Position numbers and translations under genes: made by a program. A stretch of 64,000 bases of DNA from Sediminibacterium sp. KACHI17 (GTDB taxonomy: Bacteria > Bacteroidota > Bacteroidia > Chitinophagales > Chitinophagaceae), in NCBI RefSeq assembly GCF_040362915.1, contig NZ_AP029612.1, positions 2,418,001 through 2,482,000 on the forward strand, given 5' to 3'. Of this stretch, positions 35,200-44,211 are shown in pieces. Position 1 is the stretch's first letter. Each line of letters opens with the position of its first letter. Under the pieces are notes generated by a model. It was not told the DNA's origin and made no database searches. It saw nothing but the letters and a program-made list of their open reading frames with translations.

Positions 35200-35252
35200 G
35201 TCACCCTGAAGAGTCTTCCGACGGTCAGTCGGAAATGATGACGAAGGGTGAC
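35200..35252 (+). repeat. Dispersed palindromic element, copy 5
   Basis: GTCACCCTGAAGAG ... GATGACGAAGGGTGAC. Core TTCCGAC-GGTCA-GTCGGAA: 7-bp stem with a 5-base loop. Ends four bases before the stop codon of the DUF6671 gene on the other strand. Confidence 0.78.
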
Positions 35253-35255
35253 AGG

Positions 35256-36101
35256 TTATGGATTGCAATGATCACAATACATCGGATCTTCTGTTTGTTT
35301 GTTGTGCGGATAATGCTTCTCTTCTGAAAAACCACAATGGGTACATTGGTAGATGTATGCGAGTACCGACCTGGTTGGACTTCCACAAAGATCACAGGGC
35401 AGTCCGGTTTTGGCATCTGTGATACTAAAGCCGGGCATTTGGCAAGCAGGGCAAGCCGTTTGAATTTTTTCAATGAGTTTTTTGGTAGCGATCTCAATGA
35501 CCTTCATCCTCGTAGGATTGTACATCGCTCTCATATCGGTCTCTACACCCACCATCGGATATTTTGCAGCCATTGTTTGATAAGTATCCAGCAGAGTGGG
35601 CATATCTGTAATGCCTTTTACAATATCGGTTTGTTCTTGTCTGGATTTACGCAGAATCAAACCATGTGAAGGAAACATGACCTGACCAGCAAACTCCATG
35701 AGTTCTTTTTCTTGCGCAATTTCTTTGTAGCTGAAATTGGTTTCGGTACTGATCTCACGTGCGATGATCTCCAGGTTATTTTTTTGATCGATGAAGATGA
35801 CCAGTTCATCATCTGCACCGATAAAATATAAAGACGGGTGTGGTCCAAAAGAGCCTTCGTTGGCGATGCCCATATCACAACCTGTTGCTTCCATCGCCAG
35901 CAGGCATTTTTTTCGGGCGGTGGCTAACGGATCTTCTTCCCTTTCTTTTTCACCGGTAAAAGTGCCGAGCAGATCGGTATTGAATGATTCGGGTACGATG
36001 CAGGTAACACCCAATGCTTGTTCCAGTAGAGGTGCGATCACTTTTTCCTTGCCATGCATCGTGGCGATCACTAGTTTTCTACCGCTGAACATACTCAACA
36101 T
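35256..36101 (-). CDS. DUF6671 family protein with zinc ribbon
   Basis: 281 residues. N-terminal alpha/beta domain: GRKLVIATMHGKEKVIAPLL, FGTFTGEKER, ANEGSFGPHPS, typical of the DUF6671 family. C-terminal Cys pairs form a double zinc ribbon (CPACQMPG ... CDLCGSPT, then CTHCGF ... CDHCNP). Function unknown. Overlaps the end of dihydroorotase by 7 bases and is likely co-translated with it. Confidence 0.75.
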   Translation of the reverse strand: MLSMFSGRKLVIATMHGKEKVIAPLLEQALGVTCIVPESFNTDLLGTFTGEKEREEDPLATARKKCLLAMEATGCDMGIANEGSFGPHPSLYFIGADDELVIFIDQKNNLEIIAREISTETNFSYKEIAQEKELMEFAGQVMFPSHGLILRKSRQEQTDIVKGITDMPTLLDTYQTMAAKYPMVGVETDMRAMYNPTRMKVIEIATKKLIEKIQTACPACQMPGFSITDAKTGLPCDLCGSPTRSVLAYIYQCTHCGFSEEKHYPHNKQTEDPMYCDHCNP

Positions 36102-37441
36102 GTTGTATGCTTTTGTAATGCGAGTCCTGCTGCGGTTGCACGAAACATTCCCTGGTCGTATGATAATTGTCCGTTCACGAATGTTTTTACCACGCAGTTA
36201 TGAAATAGGGTTCCTTCTAGTGGTGACCAGCCGCATTTGTATAAAATATTTTCCGAAGAGACCTGCCATTCATGATCGAGGTCTACCAAAACCAGATCTG
36301 CATAATAGCCTTCTCTGATAAAACCTCGTTGCTGAATTTGATAAAGAATAGCGGGGTTGTGGCACATTTTTTCTGCGATCTTTTCCAGTGAGATCTTTCC
36401 CATGAGATGCATTTCCAACATGCAGTTCAGTGAATGCTGAATAAGCGGAGCGCCTGATTTTGCCTGAAAATAAGTGCCTTTTTTTTCTTCTATAGTATGA
36501 GGGGCATGATCCGTAGTGATGATATCGATTCTATCGTCAAGTAATGCCTGAAGCAGGCCATCCTTGTCTTGTGCAGTTTTAATCGCCGGGTTCCATTTGA
36601 TCTTTGCACCCAATCTTTCATAATCCTGATCACAGAACCAAATATGGTGTACCGATGCTTCTGTGGTGATCTTTTTTTGTGTCAGTGGAATATCATTTCT
36701 GAAAAGATGCGTCTCGATCGCTGTTGACAAGTGAAGGATGTGTAGTCTGGTCTGGTATTTTTCTGCGATCGCTATGGCTTCTTTGGTTGCTTCATAACAA
36801 GCTTTTTCACTTCTGATCACCGGATGCAGTTCGATGGGTATGTCTTCTCCATATTGTTGCCGGTAATAGGTTTCATTGGCTTCAATGATGGCTTCTTTTT
36901 CTGAGTGTATGGCGATCAGTGACCGGCATCCGGCAAACAATTTTTCCATCATATCGGGTCTGTCTGCTAGAATGTTTCCCTTACCGGAAAAATAGAGTCC
37001 ATCGTCTGTTATGAGTAATAGGTTGGAAGTATCTGTTTGAATGACTTGATCTAAGTTCGAATGATTCACTCCCAATGCAAAACCATAGTTGGCCCAGGAT
37101 CTTCCTTGCGCTAATGCATATTTTTCTTGTAATGATTCGATATTGAGCACATTGGGTTCTGTGTTGGGCATGTCAATGAAAGAAGTCACACCTCCTGCTA
37201 TCGCTGCCCTGCTTTCTGTAACGAGATCCCCTTTATGGGTGAGTCCGGGTTCCCGAAAATGCACTTGTCCGTCTATGATACCCGGTAATAAATATTTACC
37301 GGTACCATCAATCACATGATGTGTCGGTAAGGGAGTAATGTCTCCGATCTGACGAATGAATTGATCTTCGATTAAAACATCTTGTTGAAGGATCGAACCT
37401 TCATTCACCAGATGGACGTTTTTGATTAGATAGTTTTTCAT
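36095..37441 (-). CDS. pyrC: Dihydroorotase with Gln in place of the first metal His
   Basis: 448 residues. Reversible cyclisation of carbamoyl aspartate to dihydroorotate, third step of pyrimidine synthesis. Type I pattern: LLPGIIDGQVHFREPGLTHKGD, with His61 and Arg63 but Gln59 where the HxH motif normally has its first His; later SEKACYEATKEA, HILHLSTA and ITTDHAPHT. Gln at this place is known to me from other Bacteroidota, so the enzyme may bind only one metal or be altered. A -7 box precedes the ATG. Confidence 0.85.
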   Translation of the reverse strand: MKNYLIKNVHLVNEGSILQQDVLIEDQFIRQIGDITPLPTHHVIDGTGKYLLPGIIDGQVHFREPGLTHKGDLVTESRAAIAGGVTSFIDMPNTEPNVLNIESLQEKYALAQGRSWANYGFALGVNHSNLDQVIQTDTSNLLLITDDGLYFSGKGNILADRPDMMEKLFAGCRSLIAIHSEKEAIIEANETYYRQQYGEDIPIELHPVIRSEKACYEATKEAIAIAEKYQTRLHILHLSTAIETHLFRNDIPLTQKKITTEASVHHIWFCDQDYERLGAKIKWNPAIKTAQDKDGLLQALLDDRIDIITTDHAPHTIEEKKGTYFQAKSGAPLIQHSLNCMLEMHLMGKISLEKIAEKMCHNPAILYQIQQRGFIREGYYADLVLVDLDHEWQVSSENILYKCGWSPLEGTLFHNCVVKTFVNGQLSYDQGMFRATAAGLALQKHTTC

Positions 37442-37455
37442 GATGCTGATGGTGG

Positions 37456-37463
37456 CAAAAATA
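37456..37463 (-). promoter_or_regulatory. Promoter -7 box before pyrC
   Basis: Minus strand TATTTTTG fits TAnnTTTG, 14 bases before the pyrC ATG at 37441. Confidence 0.5.
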
Positions 37464-37628
37464 ACGCCTAATAGCAGATATCCTTTTTGGATGAAAAAAG
37501 ATCTTTTCCCATAAGCTATCTAAGTGCCGGGAACTCAAACTGCCTTCACCATACGCCATGAACCATCTGCTATTCTCTCATTTGGCATTTGACTAAAAAT
37601 TCAGGTTATTTGCAAACAAATCAATCCC

Positions 37629-38345
37629 ATGCTTCCTAAGTTCAAACGAATCCTCCTGAAATTATCCGGTGAAGCCCTGTTAGGTGATCAGAGAAACGGC
37701 GATCCATTCAATCCACAGATCATAGAGCAATATGCGCACGATATCAAACTCGTGACCAATTTAGGAGTGCAGGTAGCGATCGTGATCGGTGGTGGTAATA
37801 TTTACAGAGGGATGAATGAAGCAGAGAGTGGTATTGAGCGTGCGCATGGTGATTATATGGGGATGTTGGCAACGGTGATCAATGCGATGGCCATGCAGGC
37901 GATGTTGGAAAAGATCGGTGTGTATACGCGTTTACAAAGTGCGATCAATATGGAGCAGGTCGCTGAACCTTATATCCGTAGAAAGGCATTGCGTCATTTG
38001 GAGAAAGGAAGGGTCGTAATTTTTGGAGCAGGTACCGGTAACCCTTATTTCACAACCGATACAGCAGGTTCTCTGCGTGCCATTGAGATGAAAGCGGATG
38101 TGATCTTAAAAGGCACACGTGTAGATGGTGTGTATACTGCTGATCCGGAAAAAGATCCTACGGCCACAAAATATGATAAGATCAGTTTTCAGGAATGTAT
38201 TACCAAGAACCTGAAAGTGATGGATATGACGGCTTTCACTCTTTGCATGGAAAACAAACTCCCCATTATTGTGTTTGACATGAACAAGCCCGGAAACCTC
38301 CTGAAAGTAGTAGAAGGGATGAATGTAGGCACTTTTGTAAGCTGA
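37629..38345 (+). CDS. pyrH: Uridylate kinase
   Basis: 238 residues. UMP + ATP to UDP, with the amino-acid kinase fold: [27 protein letters not shown], the [17 protein letters not shown] nucleotide/UMP segment and [18 protein letters not shown]. The length and motifs are standard for bacterial PyrH. It diverges from the pyrC gene, so two pyrimidine genes share one promoter region. Confidence 0.96.
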   Translation: MLPKFKRILLKLSGEALLGDQRNGDPFNPQIIEQYAHDIKLVTNLGVQVAIVIGGGNIYRGMNEAESGIERAHGDYMGMLATVINAMAMQAMLEKIGVYTRLQSAINMEQVAEPYIRRKALRHLEKGRVVIFGAGTGNPYFTTDTAGSLRAIEMKADVILKGTRVDGVYTADPEKDPTATKYDKISFQECITKNLKVMDMTAFTLCMENKLPIIVFDMNKPGNLLKVVEGMNVGTFVS

Positions 38346-38402
38346 TCGCCCGCTGGTGTAAAACATCGGTTATTATTGAACGCTGTTGGTAATTTCACTC
38401 CA

Positions 38403-39701
38403 ATGAAAAAACTATTGATCCTCGTTTGCTGTCTGAATGCCGCAATGGCCATGTCTCAAGGACGTCTTACACTTTCAGATGCCATCAACCTCGCACTAAA
38501 AAACAGCCTGGATATTCAATTGGCCAAGAATAATGTGGAGATCAGCAATATCAATAACCATCCGGGTATTGCAGGTGCTTTGCCTACCATTACCGCAACT
38601 GCCAATGACAATGAGCAGATCATTTCGATCAACCAAAAATTCCCCGATCCATCCAGAAATACAACGCGTAATAATGTTAGTTCCAATAACCTAAGTGTTG
38701 GTGTTACCGGAAGCATTCTGTTATCAAATGGCTATCGTGTGGTGACCACCAAAAAGCGATTGAATGAACTGGTGATCCAGAATCGTTATCTCCTGGATGC
38801 GCAGGTACAGAATACCATGGCTGCGGTTGCTACCCGTTACTATGATGTGGTACGTCAACAAGAGTTCATCAAAACCATCGAGCAATCGATCGGCGTGTTT
38901 CAAAAAAGATTGGATATTCTCCTCGCTCGTAAAGAAGCAGGCTTATCGAATAATGCAGATATTTTTCAGGCGCGCTTAGACCTGAATGCACAAGTACAAT
39001 TGAAGCAACAGCAGGAATTGGTGATTCAACAAGGAAAGACCGATCTGCTGAATTTGTTATTCCTGAATCCGGATTCATCGATCACGATTCAGGATACGAT
39101 CATCGTAGAGCGCAATCTTTCATTGGAAAATATTCGTGCCAAGTTGAAAGATAATCCGCAGTTGCTGAGTGCAAATGAACAGATCAAGATCAATGAACTG
39201 ATCGAAAAAGAAACCGCTGCTCTTGGAATGCCCTCACTACGTGCTAATACAGGCTATAACTTTAATAATACCAATAGTGGGGCAGGCTTCATTTTACAGA
39301 ACCAGAGTTATGGTCCGTTCATCAGCTTGAACCTGAGTATTCCGATCTATAACGGTACTGTATTCAAACGTCAGCAGCAAGTAGCAGCAATGAACTCAAA
39401 AAATGCGGTCTTGCAAAAAGAGACTTTGGTACAAACGCTGGAAACAGGGGCTGTTAGAACTTATCAGGCTTATAAAAATGCACTGCAACAGTTAGAGACA
39501 GAAGTGGAAAATTATAAACTCTCTATGCAGTTGGTAGACCTGGTATTAAAACGTTTTGAACTCAATCAGGCTACGATCATTGATGTACGTCAGGCCCAGC
39601 AAAGTTTTGAAACTTCCGGATTCAGATTATTGAACTTGAATTATACAGCGAAACTAGCAGAGATCGAATTAAAAAGACTCGCCAATCAAATCACACCCTA
39701 A
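38403..39701 (+). CDS. TolC family outer membrane protein
   Basis: 432 residues with a signal peptide (LLILVCCLNAAMAMSQ). Two homologous halves each with SDAINLALKNSLDIQLAKNN-like and SMQLVDLVLKRFELNQATIIDVRQAQQ helices, the coiled barrel of TolC channels; QPxLL-like DNPQLLSANEQIK starts the second half. It provides the outer membrane exit for efflux or type I secretion. Its pump is not adjacent; the RND pair of the window lacks a channel. ATG at 38403 fits the signal peptide. Confidence 0.9.
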   Translation: MKKLLILVCCLNAAMAMSQGRLTLSDAINLALKNSLDIQLAKNNVEISNINNHPGIAGALPTITATANDNEQIISINQKFPDPSRNTTRNNVSSNNLSVGVTGSILLSNGYRVVTTKKRLNELVIQNRYLLDAQVQNTMAAVATRYYDVVRQQEFIKTIEQSIGVFQKRLDILLARKEAGLSNNADIFQARLDLNAQVQLKQQQELVIQQGKTDLLNLLFLNPDSSITIQDTIIVERNLSLENIRAKLKDNPQLLSANEQIKINELIEKETAALGMPSLRANTGYNFNNTNSGAGFILQNQSYGPFISLNLSIPIYNGTVFKRQQQVAAMNSKNAVLQKETLVQTLETGAVRTYQAYKNALQQLETEVENYKLSMQLVDLVLKRFELNQATIIDVRQAQQSFETSGFRLLNLNYTAKLAEIELKRLANQITP

Positions 39702-39788
39702 AGTTTTCACAAAGAGAACATATTGTTATTTTTTGGCATAATTTATGATCGATTTAAGAAGACCTCTTCATTCTTGAACCGACTGTTT

Positions 39789-42179
39789 ATGCGCAAACTT
39801 GTTTACCTTTTTATTGTATCCTTTTTATTTAGTGGTACACTGTTTTCCCAATCATTGGAAAATAGCCTCAGTTTCTATAATGAACGGTTCCCTCAGGAAA
39901 AAGTCTACCTGCATTTTGATAACCAGGCGTATACTCCCGGCGCCTTGATCGGATTTAAAGCTTATCTGATGAATGGCCCTGATCTTTCCCGACTGAACCG
40001 TAATTTTTATACGGATTGGTATGATGAGTCCGGTAAACTTTTATCACATCAGGTATCACCTATTACCATGTCTTCTGCATATGGAACTTTTGTGGTTCCG
40101 GAAAAATATAAAGGCAACACCATTCATGTAGTAGCGTATACGCAGTGGATGTTGAATTTTGATAGCACTCTTTTATATCAGAAAAAAATACAGATCCTTC
40201 AGTCTGGTGCAACGGTTGCTAAAACATCTGCGACCACAAAAGAGTATCATGTACAATTTTTTCCGGAAGGTGGTTTGATGGTTAATGGAATCACTTCTTT
40301 TATTGCTTTCAAAGCAACCGATAAAAATGGTGATCCGATTCAGGTGCAAGGAACGATCAAAAATGACCAGGGAGAAGACATCAGTCGTTTCAGATCGCTA
40401 CATGATGGTATGGGAAGATTTGCACTGATTCCGCAAGCGGGCGCTACTTATGTTGCAGAATGGATCGCACCTGATAGCACCCTTCAACGGACGTCTTTGC
40501 CGGCATCGGTTACAGATGGTGTTACCATGCAAGTGAGTGCTGTAGGTGATACGCGTTACATGCAAGTACAAAGAACAGAAACACTGGCACCACATTTACG
40601 CAAGCTCTCGATGTTTTTAACGGTGAATCAACAAGTGGTCTTGCGTGGTACCGTAAATCTGGAAAATGAAACAGCTACACAGGTAAAGATCCCGGTAAAA
40701 GGATTGCCATCCGGATTGGCAACGATCACTTTAATGAATACCATGGGTGATCCTGTTTGTGAACGCTTGATCTTTATTGATAACAAAGAATATACTGCTA
40801 CGGCAACCATTCGTTTTGATACGATCGGATTGAGTAAGCGTGCAAAAAATGTATTTGAGATCGAATTACCGGATACCATTCCTGCGAACTTATCACTATC
40901 TGTTACCAATGATGACCTGCCAGATGATCATGCATCCAATATCATCAGTACTTTACTACTTTCTGCTGACATCAAAGGAAAAGTATATCATCCTGCCTAT
41001 TATTTCAATGAACGAAACGACTCTGCCAAACATTACCTCGACCTGGTGATGTTAACACATGGCTGGAGAAAATTTGTATGGAAAAAAGTGATGGATTCCA
41101 CGTCATGGGTCACACGTTACCCTATGGATACCGCATATCTTTCTTTGCAAGGAAAGATCGACGGATTCAGTGAAAACAGATTGGCTAAGGCTGAAACATT
41201 GAATCTGATCCTTCGTGGTAAAGACTCTTCTACATTGATGCGTTTTACACCCATTGGTAAAAACGGATCGATCTATGAACCCAATGTCATCTTCTTTGAT
41301 ACGGTTAAATTGTATTATCAGCTCAATAAGATCTCTGTATTACCCGGAAGAGGCAAAGTGTCGATCACTACTAATCTGATCGACACACCGTTCTATTCAT
41401 CCTTACACATACCGATGATCTTTCAATATGATACGGCCGCACTTCGTTTGATGCGTGAGATCGCTTTGCAACAAATACAATTGCAAAAATTACGCGAGGG
41501 AACGACACTGGAAGAAGTGGTGGTGAAAACCAGGGTGAAATCAAGATTGGAAGAATTGGATGATACCTATGCAAATGGAATGTTCAGAAATGTAGATGCT
41601 CTTTCTTTTGATATGATGAATGATCAGCGCGCATTATCCAGCTTCAGCGTATTTGATTATTTGCAAGGACGTGTACCGGGTATGCAAGTAATTGGAGCAT
41701 TGACAAGTAGTCCCAACATCATTTGGCGAAATGGATCCGTAGGCTTTTTCCTGAATGAGATGCCCATAGAAGCACAATTTGCTGCTACTATTCCAATGAC
41801 AGACGTGGCTTATTTGAAAGTTTTTCGCCCACCCTTTATCGGATCATTGGTCAATGCAGGTGGTGGTGCTGTTGCTATCTATACCAAAAAAGGTGCAGAT
41901 CTCACCAATTCTGTAAAAGGGCTGGATAATCTATCCTTATTGGGGTATGCTCCTGTCCGAGAATTTTATCAGCCGGATTACTCGGTGGATCCACAAAGCT
42001 TTTCTACAACAGATATCAGAAGAACTTTATACTGGGAGCCGAATTTAATTACCGGCGGATCTGAGCGAAAGATCCGGATTCGTTTTTACAACAATGATAT
42101 CTCTTCCAAACTCAAAATTATTCTGGAAGGCGTGAATAGTAATGGCCAATTCATTTCCATTCGTAAATTGCTGGAATAA
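39789..42179 (+). CDS. Macroglobulin-like protein with TonB plug domain
   Basis: 796 residues with a signal peptide (LVYLFIVSFLFSGTLFSQ). N-terminal MG2-like strands (FPQEKVYLHFDNQAYTPGALIGFKAYL), further beta domains (FFPEGGLMVNGITSFIAFKATD), and a plug domain near 610-720 (FSVFDYLQGRVPGMQVIG, MTDVAYLKVFRPPFIGS, GGGAVAIYTKKG). There is no beta barrel. Such proteins are outer membrane or periplasmic partners of TonB receptors or lipoprotein machines in Bacteroidota; the role is not defined. The start at 39789 follows from the signal peptide. Confidence 0.8.
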   Translation: MRKLVYLFIVSFLFSGTLFSQSLENSLSFYNERFPQEKVYLHFDNQAYTPGALIGFKAYLMNGPDLSRLNRNFYTDWYDESGKLLSHQVSPITMSSAYGTFVVPEKYKGNTIHVVAYTQWMLNFDSTLLYQKKIQILQSGATVAKTSATTKEYHVQFFPEGGLMVNGITSFIAFKATDKNGDPIQVQGTIKNDQGEDISRFRSLHDGMGRFALIPQAGATYVAEWIAPDSTLQRTSLPASVTDGVTMQVSAVGDTRYMQVQRTETLAPHLRKLSMFLTVNQQVVLRGTVNLENETATQVKIPVKGLPSGLATITLMNTMGDPVCERLIFIDNKEYTATATIRFDTIGLSKRAKNVFEIELPDTIPANLSLSVTNDDLPDDHASNIISTLLLSADIKGKVYHPAYYFNERNDSAKHYLDLVMLTHGWRKFVWKKVMDSTSWVTRYPMDTAYLSLQGKIDGFSENRLAKAETLNLILRGKDSSTLMRFTPIGKNGSIYEPNVIFFDTVKLYYQLNKISVLPGRGKVSITTNLIDTPFYSSLHIPMIFQYDTAALRLMREIALQQIQLQKLREGTTLEEVVVKTRVKSRLEELDDTYANGMFRNVDALSFDMMNDQRALSSFSVFDYLQGRVPGMQVIGALTSSPNIIWRNGSVGFFLNEMPIEAQFAATIPMTDVAYLKVFRPPFIGSLVNAGGGAVAIYTKKGADLTNSVKGLDNLSLLGYAPVREFYQPDYSVDPQSFSTTDIRRTLYWEPNLITGGSERKIRIRFYNNDISSKLKIILEGVNSNGQFISIRKLLE

Positions 42180-42189
42180 ATCATTGAAC

Positions 42190-43341
42190 GTGTCTGTATC
42201 GATCCATTCTAAGTTACCGGAGGTAGGAACGACCATTTTTACTGTGATGAGTCAGCTGGCTGTGCAGCATGATGCTGTGAACCTCGGCCAGGGCTTTCCT
42301 GATTTTCCGATGAATGCTACATTACATGAGCTGGTATCCAAAGCTATGCGTGATGGCTTTAATCAATATGTGCATATGAATGGTTATCCTTTGTTGCGAC
42401 AAAAACTCGCAGCAAAAGTGCAGCACTTGTATGGCACAGCTATCGATGCAGAAACAGATATCACCATTACGCCGGGTGGTACTTATGCTATTTATACCGC
42501 GCTTACTACGGTGTTACGTCCGGGTGATGAGGTGATCGTATTTGAACCCGCTTATGATAGTTATATTCCTAATATTGAGATCAATGGTGCTGTAGCTGTT
42601 CGTATCGCTTTGAATTATCCTGATTATAGTATTCCATGGGAACTGGTGAAACAAAAGATCACATCCAAAACAAGGATGATCATGATCAATTCACCACATA
42701 ATCCAACAGGTGCTGTATTATCTGCGGCTGATATGCAAGCACTGTCAGCGTTGGTAGAAGGCACCAATATCATCATCCTGAGTGATGAAGTATATGAGCA
42801 TCTGATCTTTGATGGTCTCACGCATGAAAGCATCCTTCGTTATCCTGCATTACTCAAACGAAGTTTTGTGTGTTTTTCATTTGGGAAAACCTATCACTGT
42901 ACCGGATGGAAACTGGGCTATTGTATCAGTACCCCGGAATTAATGAAAGAATTCAGGAAAGTGCATCAGTTCAATTGTTTTACCTGTGATACACCCAAAC
43001 AGGTAGCGCTTGCTACTTATCTGGATGATACAAAAGCTTATCTTGAATTAGGCGCTCAAATACAGCAGAAAAGAGATTATTTCAGAAAGCAAATGGAGCA
43101 GACCGCTTTTCAATGTATTCCTTCTCACGGAAGTTATTTTGAATGTTATAGTTATGCTGCTATCAGTGATGAGCCGGATATGATTTTTGCGAAGCGACTA
43201 ACCGCTGAATATGGAGTTGCTACCATTCCTGTCTCTGCATTTTATAAAGATGGGAAAGACGATAAAGTCATACGTTTCTGTTTTGCCAAACAGGAAGCCA
43301 CATTGGATAAAGCGATCGAAAAATTATTGAAGATCCAATAA
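42190..43341 (+). CDS. ybdL: Methionine aminotransferase, YbdL type
   Basis: PLP aminotransferase of fold type I that returns 2-oxo-4-methylthiobutyrate to methionine. Seen: NLGQGFPDFP, ITPGGTYAIYTALTTVLRPGDEV, MINSPHNPTGA, the PLP Asp/Tyr in LSDEVYEHL and Lys in SFGKTYHCTGWKLGY. The frame opens at 42142 inside the previous gene; the chosen GTG at 42190 begins just before the conserved SKLPEVGTTIF. A TTG two codons earlier is an alternative. A terminator follows directly. Confidence 0.88.
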   Translation: MSVSIHSKLPEVGTTIFTVMSQLAVQHDAVNLGQGFPDFPMNATLHELVSKAMRDGFNQYVHMNGYPLLRQKLAAKVQHLYGTAIDAETDITITPGGTYAIYTALTTVLRPGDEVIVFEPAYDSYIPNIEINGAVAVRIALNYPDYSIPWELVKQKITSKTRMIMINSPHNPTGAVLSAADMQALSALVEGTNIIILSDEVYEHLIFDGLTHESILRYPALLKRSFVCFSFGKTYHCTGWKLGYCISTPELMKEFRKVHQFNCFTCDTPKQVALATYLDDTKAYLELGAQIQQKRDYFRKQMEQTAFQCIPSHGSYFECYSYAAISDEPDMIFAKRLTAEYGVATIPVSAFYKDGKDDKVIRFCFAKQEATLDKAIEKLLKIQ

Positions 43342-43371
43342 AAAAAGCCGGATAACTATCCGGCTTTTTTG
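43342..43371. terminator. Bidirectional terminator after the aminotransferase gene
   Basis: A-run, GCCGGATA-AC-TATCCGGC perfect stem, T-run. Shared with the converging DUF2807 gene. Confidence 0.85.
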
Positions 43372-43373
43372 TG

Positions 43374-44030
43374 TTATTTCTTTCTTACAACACCACTTCC
43401 ACTGATCGCAATATCAGTAGCAGGTGGGTTGCCATAATAATCGATCGTGCCCGATCCGCTGATCCTTATTTTCAAATTTTGTGAGCAATTCAATTCAATA
43501 AATCCGGAACCGGTAATATTGGCTTCCGTATTTTTTGATGGAATGACTGCTGCAAAAATATCTCCCGATCCATTGATGTTATAAGAAGTACTATTAAAGG
43601 CGGAGGATTGAATGCGTATTCTTCCTGAACCATTGATCAGTGTGGTCAGATCAGTTCCCTGAAGAAATCCATTGATCACCACATCACCTGAACCATTGAT
43701 ATTAACGCCTCTGATGTCCGGAGTTTCTATTCGCACTTTGATATTATCATTGCGGATATTTTTTCTGCTCTCATAACCCAGGAGCAGTTCTCCATTCTGC
43801 ACTTTTGATTCGTATACTTCCAGCAAGTTGGTATAACCTGAGATGATCACTTGTTGTGTATTTGAGGGTACGATCTCTACATCTCCTGAACCATTCAATT
43901 TGATCTTACTGAAATTGGCTACTGATCTGATCTGCGTAGCAGTTGGTCCTTCACCTGTGATGGATTTAGTGCAAGATGAAAATAAGATGAGTAAACTACA
44001 TAAACCGATGATCCATTTATTCTGTTGCAT
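43374..44030 (-). CDS. DUF2807 (head GIN domain) lipoprotein
   Basis: 218 residues. Lipobox LILFSSC, then a beta-helix of GSGDV/GSG repeats (IKLNGSGDVEIVPS, VNINGSGDVVING, YNINGSGDIFAA, ISGSGTIDYYG). About eight Gly-Ser-Gly turns define the family. Anchored to the envelope, function unknown. No other gene is in its transcription unit. Confidence 0.88.
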   Translation of the reverse strand: MQQNKWIIGLCSLLILFSSCTKSITGEGPTATQIRSVANFSKIKLNGSGDVEIVPSNTQQVIISGYTNLLEVYESKVQNGELLLGYESRKNIRNDNIKVRIETPDIRGVNINGSGDVVINGFLQGTDLTTLINGSGRIRIQSSAFNSTSYNINGSGDIFAAVIPSKNTEANITGSGFIELNCSQNLKIRISGSGTIDYYGNPPATDIAISGSGVVRKK

Positions 44031-44154
44031 ATATCTGTTTTTGAATCACAAAGTTGAGCAACCTCATCTAGCACATTTGTTATGTTGTATGAATTGCATT
44101 TTTCATTGGATAGAAAGTAATAAATGAGGATGAGTAGCAATGCATGTGTAGGAA

Positions 44155-44190
44155 AAAAGAAAGGCATCACATATTCATGTGATGCCTTTC
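44155..44190. terminator. Terminator of the DUF2911-metB operon
   Basis: GGCATCACAT-ATTC-ATGTGATGCC, perfect 10-bp stem (44163-44186) with A-rich left and T-rich right flanks; on the minus strand it ends the metB message. Confidence 0.8.
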
Positions 44191-44211
44191 TGAGCTTGTT
44201 TATACAAGCAA

